DNA of 64,000 nt from Diadema setosum (Eukaryota; Echinodermata; Echinoidea; Diadematoida; Diadematidae): contig NC_092697.1 in the NCBI RefSeq assembly GCF_964275005.1, positions 12,817,327 through 12,881,326 of the forward strand, in the 5' to 3' direction. Below, piece by piece: positions 35,801 through 44,800 of this stretch. Numbering within the stretch: position 1 is the stretch's first letter; every line of letters begins with the position of its first letter. A model generated the notes under the pieces. The model saw nothing but the letters and a program-made list of their open reading frames with translations, was not told the origin of the DNA and did no database searches. Both the position numbers and the translations under genes were made by a program.

Positions 35801-38800
35801 AATTTTTTCACAAAAGTGACGTCATTTTGCAAATAGTACTTTATGGAGTGTCAACTTTCTGAAATAGCTGAAAATACCTATAATCGCATGAAGCTCTTTC
35901 AACCAATCACCAGAGGATAAGTTTTTGATCCAAAATATAATACATAATAACATCAACGCTGTTTAAAGCGCTGCAAAACTTTTTTAGCGAAACATGGGCA
36001 ATTGATGTTCTTTGTCTCAGAAATTTCGAAGGTGAAAATACTGGTACAGAATGACATCTGCCCGCCACTTGTCAAAAGTTTTGAATGAACACAAACATTT
36101 CTATATCACACAGCCATGTATAATTCCAACCACGATCACTTCTAAATCTGAAGCTTTATTTTGTTACCTCCGTCAAGGGAGGAGGTTATGTTTTCATTGG
36201 TGTTGGTTTGTCTGTACATGTGCAAAATAACTCACAAAGTTGTGAACAGATTTGGATGAAACCTGCAGGAGAGGTTGAGAACAACACAAGCTACAGATGA
36301 CGAAATTTTGGTAGTGATCCGGGAATTTTAGTGGATTTTATGAAGGATTTTCAATATTTTGATGAGTAGGGTCAATTGACTTGGGAGTTCAAGCTGCGCA
36401 TTTTTGAGGTTTTCATATGCGCACTAAAGTGCGTGCTCTAGTTTCTGATGGGCGAAGTGCACCACACAGCTGGAAGTTGATGACGTAACAAAAAGCTTCT
36501 ACATTGTATATTGTGAAATTCTCGCTATCGCCAATGACGTAAAAAGTACCCAGATGTTGATTTAAGCATCATTTACGGTGCATTATGGGATAATCCGGTA
36601 GCAAAGTCACTTCCGTTCGTACGCGCGTGATACATGACTAATGCTATTTACACATACATGTACAACCGACTGTATTCTACGTGTACTGACTGGATTCTCC
36701 ACTTCAATTTTAGCTTTAATATGATTTGAAATTTCTCCATTCTTAAGAAATTGCTGTTAATACGACTATGGGTTGTTACTGCGAAGCTGCCATGTGTTGT
36801 TCGCACGACAATAAATGAACAAATTCTACAGAAAAAGGTCCCTTAGTGGCATGCGAGACGTGAGATGGCCACGTGGGCGAAGTTTGCGGGTGACTTCACA
36901 GCGCAGTGCACGCTCAACTTACAAGTAGTACCAGGTAGTATACTTGCTTGGAAGAAATTGCTTCTGAGACAGGATACGTTCGAGATCACGGTTCGTTCCT
37001 GATTGTGTTCGCGACAACTCGACAGAGAACAAATAACAAAAGATGGGCATTCCATGATGATATCCAGGTGGATGAATATTTTCCAGCATATCTTCAGCGT
37101 ATGCAGAGATGACTGATCAGTGATGTGCACATCGATAGCATGATCAAGCAGTGCGATGTACCAGTAATATGTGTTAGCTTAACTTGTATGCGTGCGGTGG
37201 TGCATGCTAATGCAAGGCCGGCCTAGGGCAATGCGGGGGCTATAGCTACAGTGTACGATACGAGTATATGACAGGCCTGACCACTGGATAGTGGCTCGGC
37301 CGCCTACAGCCGCCTACTGTACAGAGTATCCGTGGTAGGCGCAGCGCTATAGGTAAGGTACACATACGCGCACGCTAGCGCTGTGCAAAATATGCCCCAC
37401 GCCGGAAGTGCCCCAGTCCCGGAAATGCACTCAATCTTGACGAAAAAGCCACATCTGGGTACTTTTTACGTCATTGGCATAGCGAGAATTGGGCAATTTT
37501 TCAGCATGCATAAACATGTGTGGGTGAAAATCACTTATCTCTATGGAAGAACAAGATCAGTGGTGGAAATGAATTGCTTGGCGGAGGTCTGCGTTCTCAG
37601 AGTGCTTCTCCAATTTGTCTCTTTTTTTTTTTTCACTAACTTCAATGCATGGAATAGGACAAATGACATATGGTGAAATCAATGTCATCATACATTGTAT
37701 GTGACCCTGCACCACAAATCAAACAAAAAGTCGCTAGACATGAAATTTTACTTAAGAGCATATTCTGAAAGAGCAGACTTTTAGCTTTAAAATGATGTAT
37801 AACTCAAACAAATTTGACTCTCCTAACCTATCTAAATATTGGAAAGAAGGCACACACTCAGGAAAAGTGTGAACTGAGAAAAGAGGCTCTGAAGTACAGT
37901 GTCTATTCAAGCACTTAATCTTTACCAAGCCATGCTGGCTGTGCAATAAATGGGACAAAAAACAGGATGTAAACCATAGTAGCAACAACAATGAAAGGAT
38001 TATCAGATCACATTGAAATTGATCATGCCTTATTAACACATTCTGTCCTTAATTAATGCCAACTTTCAAAGCAGTAGAGTTATCCCTTCAAAAGTTATAG
38101 GACTTGAAAGTGAAGAGTGTGTACAAGGTTTTTAAGAAATGAAAACGGGACTCTAAAGACACACTTAATCACACTATTCTGCCAAATAATGTTCCAGAAA
38201 AACGGCTAAAAAGCACACTTTCCTGCCGTTTTATGATCCCAAATTTTATCATAATGTAGAAGAAGACTTGCTCTTTCGGAAAATATGAAAAAGTCAACCT
38301 TGGCTCGGTTGACCCTTTTCACCTACATTCAGTCCTCACACAAAATCAGTGTGTGCAACTTTTTGTTTGTTTTGTGGTGCACGGTCACATAATATGTAAT
38401 GAATGCAAGACATCAATACTGAGTCCTTCAAGGACATAGCCTCTGTGAGATACAAAATATGCAATTTACTGTTAAAGTGGAAATTTTCGCGGTGTTGAAA
38501 TTTTCGCACGTTTCACGCAACCAGAAACTAGTGCGAAAATAAAAGCATGCGAATATTTTTTGCTTGCCATATGTTCCTGTGCGTGATGTCTTGATTCCGC
38601 GGAATTAAGAACATGCGAAACGCTTCTCACCCGGCCAAGCACGAAAAATTAGTCACACAAAAAATATCCACTTTTACAGTAAGTACCTGCCACAGTAACA
38701 CAGACACGCAGATTAGTATATGAAAGGTATTAACATGGCTATAAAATCTGGGATGGAAGACCACAGATCACATCCCACACTAGAAAAAAAAGGGAGAATT

Positions 38801-41800
38801 CTACCACAGACAAGAGAGGGAATTTCTAGGTTATTTCAGGCAATCATAATGAAACTGGCAATCTGCTGAAAACATCACAACCTGGACTTGAAATATTGGA
38901 CTTAAAAATTGTCAATCTGTGTGATTTACAAAGCCACCAGGTAATTCACAGTATCAAGGGAAACTGTCACTGTTTCCACATAAATCCTTGAATATCAAAC
39001 TTCAGTCTTTCTTGTTATCTATTCTTTAATGCTTAATACTTCCTGACCATTTCAGAATGAACTAGAAAAGCACTCTGAGAGTGCAGACCTCTGCCAAGCA
39101 GCTACTTTACACCGATGATCTTGCTCTTCCATAGAGATCAGTGATTTCTACCCATTATACATGCTGAAAAAAATCGCCTGATTTCCCAATATAGAAGCCT
39201 TTGTTATGTCATAAGCCCTCAGCTGCGTGGCACGCCTCGCCCTAGCAGAAACTAGAGCATGCACTTTAGTGCGCGTATGAAAACCTAAAAAATGTGCAGC
39301 TTGAACTCCCAAGTTCTTTGACCCTACCTGCCAAAATATTGAAAATCCTTCATAAAATCCATAAAAATTCCAGATCTCTACCAAAATTTAATCATCTGTT
39401 CCTCGCGTCATTCTCAACCTTTCCTACAAGCTTCATCAAAATCTGTTTCCAGCTTTTTGAGTTATTTTGCACACGGACAAACAAACTAACGGTAACAAAA
39501 ACATAACCGGAGGTAACAATTATACTTTTATGCAATAACATAACAACCAACACATGCTTACCAGTTTGAAATTTCATCTTGTGGGTCAATAACTTCACAT
39601 GATGCCACTCTTGGGGGGTTGGTCCTTGGCGTCACGGTCCAATTACATGTGACATTCTTGAAATTATCACTGTGACAAGTCATATTCAGGGAGGAAGCTG
39701 CAAAGGCAAACAAATGACAGTGAGATGGCTAGATGCAAGCATAATGAGAATTCAGTGTACCCAGGGATCTGGATCTCCCTCCAGAGGGCACTCGTCTATC
39801 ACAGTGTGGCCCTAGTAAGCAAATAATCAACGTTGGTGAAGGTGATGGGACAAACTATCACTTCCGAGGCGATCTGGATGTAGCTATCTTTCCGAAGCAC
39901 AGCTGAGGAAAAATAGCATACACATTCAGATCGCTGAGGAAGTGATAGTTTGTCTCATTGCCTGAAACTAAAAGTTGATTATTTGCTTTATATTCCACAT
40001 ACTAGGTTCCTAGATATTCCCATTTTATTCCACATCTGAAACCGTTTTAGCTGTCTTAGGGTATCCTTGGGGCTTAGGCTACGTAGTTTACTTTAGATGC
40101 GCGTAGATGACAAAACAACGAATTTGCTCCGCGCCCCGCGAGTGGCACTGAAAAAAAAGTGCATTGCACTGTGATCTATTACTTGACCCAGGTCAAATGA
40201 TAGACCACAGTGCAATGCACTTTCATTTTGCGCGTACTCAAAATTGTAAGTTATATCATGCGTTAGGACTGTGTGGACCAAGAGATCAGCGAAACAAAAT
40301 GACTATCATCATAGAGTGTAATAAACTTTTATTCTCAGGTGATGTGATGGGCAAAACTACGCTTTATCACGTGATCAGCTTTTAACCAATCCTATAGCAA
40401 GATTCTTTCATAGTATGTGGAATATAATGCCGAATATAAAGAGAGTCTGGCCAACTTGCTTTTTGGCTCATTAGTTTTGAAGCCTGTGATTGGTCAAAAC
40501 TGGTTCCGTAATCTTTGTGAAGCCATGTCGTTTCCAAAATGCGCTCATACGCAGTGCTCATTGTTAAACTACACCTTATTCGGCTTGGTCACATAGTTTT
40601 ACGTCTGAGCGTACGAGCTGACACTCTAAGGCATAATACGCACGGTAACGACATGGCGTCCAATTTGGTATGTCGGCCAGACTCTCTATACAGTATGTCC
40701 CCAAAAAAATTACAACGGGGCCCTCCGCAATGATATCTTTAAAGATAGTGAATCAATCTAAATACAAATTCAGGGTATGAAACTATAACTCATTGCCCAC
40801 ATCTTACAGAAAACCCCATTTGATTTGCTTCAGTGGTCAAAGAGAAATCCGGAATTTTGTAGAGGATGTCGGGAATCTCTTCTGTCCAAATTCTGTCTAT
40901 TATTCACACACAAGAGCACTGAATTGCTAAAATTGGAGGAATCAGACTCATGACATGCTTTACAACAATCCACATTTCTCTGTGACATCTTAACCAAATT
41001 GAATGGGGTTTTCTGCAAAATAGAGCTAAGATGTTATATTTTAAGACCCTGAAGTAGCACTTAAACAGGTTGATCATATTAGGTGTCATCAATTCGAAAA
41101 TCTGGTTGTAATTTTGGGGGCGACTTACTGCAGTATGTCCCCCCAAAAATTACAATCAGATTTTCGCATTGATAATGCCCAATATGATTACATTTTTTTA
41201 ATGCTACCTCAGGGTCTTAAAATGTAACATTTTAGCTCTATTTTGCAGAAATCCCCATTCGATTTGGTTAAGCGGTCACAGAGAAATGTGGATTGTTGTA
41301 AAGCATGTCATAAATCGAATTCTTCCGAGTTTAGTATTTCGATGATCTTGTGTGTGAATAATAGACGGAACTTGGACAGAAGAGATTCCCGACATCCTCT
41401 ACAAAATTCCGTATTTCTCTTTGACCACTGAAGCAAATCGAGTGGGGTTTTCTGTAAGATGTGGGCAATGAGTTATAGTTTCATACCCTGAATTTGTATT
41501 TAGATTGATTCACTATCTTTAAAGATATCATTGCGGAGGGCCCCGTTGTAATTTTTTTGGGGACATACTGTATATGGCACTGCAGTGTGGCTTTGCAGTA
41601 TATAAAAAGAGTCCAGCTGACTGCCGATAATGGGCGCCATGCTGTTACTCAGCGTATTACGCTTTCAGGGATGCCAAGTTCAAAAAATTGAGTGAGATTT
41701 CCATGACTCGGCATCTCGGCATGCAAATGTGCGCGCGACCGAGGGGTGGGAGGAGTTTTCCCCCCTGTTGCCTCCCACGGTATATAGGGAGCTTTTTCAA

Positions 41801-44800
41801 TTTTTAGCTCATAATGGTGCGATCAGGCGCATACTTAAGTGACAAATTGTTACTTATTTTGAAAGACAAAAGGAAAATATACCTTTAATTGTAACTATCA
41901 CTTTAATATTTTGAGCTATGCTCCTTATTATGGGCCCAAATTGCAGACTTTGCCCGATGCGTGAGAAAAATGGTTGCCATGCGTGAGATCGTGAGACGAC
42001 CCCTAGATGCTTGAGTCTCACTCAGAATGCGTGAGACTTGGTAGCTCTGCGCTTTTAATAGAGGGTTAGTGTGCACTCAGATGTCATAATCAAAGAAAGC
42101 TGAGTGGAGCATAAAACAACGGGCACTGCATATGGGCTCTGTTTGGTAACGACATGGCGCCACATGTACGTCACAAGACCAGCTATTGACCAATCACAGG
42201 CTTCAAAGCTCATATTAGTTGAAAACCGAGTTGGCCAGACTCTCTCTATACAACATGCATATGGCACTTCAGCATGGCATGGGGCACCTACATGTGTTAC
42301 GACACACTTTACTACAGAAGGAATCACACAAAATGGCAAACGATCGACTTGAACGATCTACAGCACAGTATCATGTTGGATTTTGACAAGAAAATTGATT
42401 TAAGAATGATCCTAATTCCACACTGGCATTTCTTGGGATCATTCTTGTTTGTTTGTGTAACAGGAAATTAGGGTTTGGAACATGACAATTCTTATCAAAC
42501 TATCAGCTAACAGAAAGTTCATAGCAAACTACACATATTTACAGATGTTGCCATTTTAGAGGTGTGACTACAACATGTGATTTTGCTATGAAATCAACCG
42601 TGCGACACTTGGTGCCCCATAGAACTTATCCTCAAGATTAGCTATTCTTGAGGTTAAGGATCACCGTTTGAACATAACTACTGAAACTCAGTGAAATAAG
42701 CACTCTATACCCTTCGCTTTCAACAGATTTGATTTCCACACACACACACACACAAAGTATGGACAGCATGTGAGAACTGTGACTCTCAGGGCTGCCAACT
42801 CTCACGCATTGAGCGTGAGACTCACGCAATTTTGGTCCTTTCTCACTCTAAAACTTTATTTCATTTGCATGCATTTCTATTGATCTCACTCATTTTGACT
42901 CCTAGATTATAGCATTGGCCTATGGGAGTCTCACTCTCAACTCATGACGCAAATCTCTCGTTTGAAGAGGCTACACCCCAGTAAATAATGCCAGTGCATA
43001 TCTTGGCAATCAATGACTTAAAGTCAAAGATAAAAAAACACCTGTTTCTTGACCCTGGCCTAATCTAAGCGTCAGTCATCACCACAGCGCCACAGGAGGG
43101 TGGGGGGGGGGGGGCACCGCGAGAGGAGGAGATTGTTTTGGTTTTGGCATGGGCCATGTAGCTCCATGGTGCGTGTGTGTGTGTGTGTGTACGTGTGTGT
43201 GTGTGAGTGTAGACATTCAGCGTATGCAGACAGAGCATGCCTGTACTGTAGTGACCGGAACTATTGTGCTCTCCCCTTCTCCCTCCCCCATCTCTCCCCT
43301 AGTTTGCAGGCACAAACCCTTGTTGGTCGTAAAGGAGTCTGCGTCAAGACTACTATATGCACCACTTCGGCACTGTCCCATAGGCCCTGTGTTGTAGCTT
43401 CTTAGTTTAGTGGTGCGTGTATTAGTCTTGGCGCATGCAGACTCCTATACGACCAACAAGGGTTTGTGCCTGCAAACTATCTCTCCCCCCTCTCCCTCCC
43501 TCTCTCCCCCTCGCTCTCCCTCTCTCTCTCTCTCTCTCTCTCCCTCTCTCTCTCTTTCTCAATGATCCAGTCAGCAGGCTGATTGTAACCAGGGAGGTTA
43601 GGTAGTCTCACCTCCCCGTTGTAACTCACTGCCAAATCATTGTCAGCACCGGCAAACTGGCAATGCTCTCCTTCTTATTCCTGTATTTTCGTTATTTACG
43701 GGTCAATTTTTTTCGTTCGAAATGTAAAATGGATGACCATAGAATTTCTCAATAGAATATAAAATTGAAAACTTTAGAAAGGATAGAGAAAATTGAGTTC
43801 ACTTTGAATGGTCTGCCACAGGCAGATATCCTTATCATGCTCTTACGTAATACGACAGCTGCTTTCTCAACGATCCAGTCAGCAGGCTGATTGTAACCAG
43901 GGAGGTAGTCTCACCTCCCCGTTGTAACTCACTGCCAAATAGCACATTGCCAGCACCGGCAAACTGGCAATGCTCTCCTTCTTATTCCTGTATTTTCGTT
44001 ATTTACGGGTCAATTTTTTTCGTTCGAAATGTAAAATGGATGACCATAGAATTTCTCAATAGAATATAAAATTGAAAACTTTAGAAAGGAGAGAGAAAAT
44101 TGAGTTCACTTTGAATGGTCTGCCACAGGCAGATATCCTTATCATGCTCTTACGTAATACGACAGCTGCTTTCTCAACGATCCAGTCAGAACCAGGGAGT
44201 AGTCTCACCTCCCCGTTGTAACTCACTGCCAAATAGCACCGGCAAACTGGCAATGCTCTCCTTCTTATTCCTGTATTTTCGTTATTTACGGGTCAATTTT
44301 TTTCATTCGAAATGTAAAATGGATGACCATAGAATTTCTCAATAGAATATAAAATTGAAAACTTTAAAAAGGATAGAGAAAATTGAGTTCACTTTGAATG
44401 GTCTGCTACAGGCAGATATCCTTATCATGCTCTTACGTAATACGACAGCTGCTGGAGTCATCAAACCCTGGCTTGGCCTCCAGGTTTGTCACGCCTGAGC
44501 AGAAAGTTTATTTGCAATGGACAAGTACTTTGACTCCCAACTCCCAAACGACAAATATACGCACCCCACTTTGGGTAACACCAGTATGGGGACTCGTCTC
44601 AAACGAGAGATTGACGGCATGTAGTTTCCAGTGTTGGCAGCCCTGTAAGGCCCGTTGCATAAAACTTACCGTTGAATTTCAATGGTAACTACCGTCAAAA
44701 TTAGGCCTCACAGCCAATCAGCATCAAGGATTCTAAAATTTACCGCTAATTTGAAGACTTACCGCTAGAAAGGAGCGGTAAGTCCAGCGGTAAGGGTTTT

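Larger units (their letters stand above)
42787..44645. mobile_element. possible composite CAGGGCTGCCAAC element
   Basis: The left end CAGGGCTGCCAAC at 42787 has an inverse gttggcagccctg ending at 44645, but the flanks do not match, so the pairing may be accidental or the site rearranged. Inside are a hairpin, a CT-rich tract and a three-unit tandem. Confidence 0.4.
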
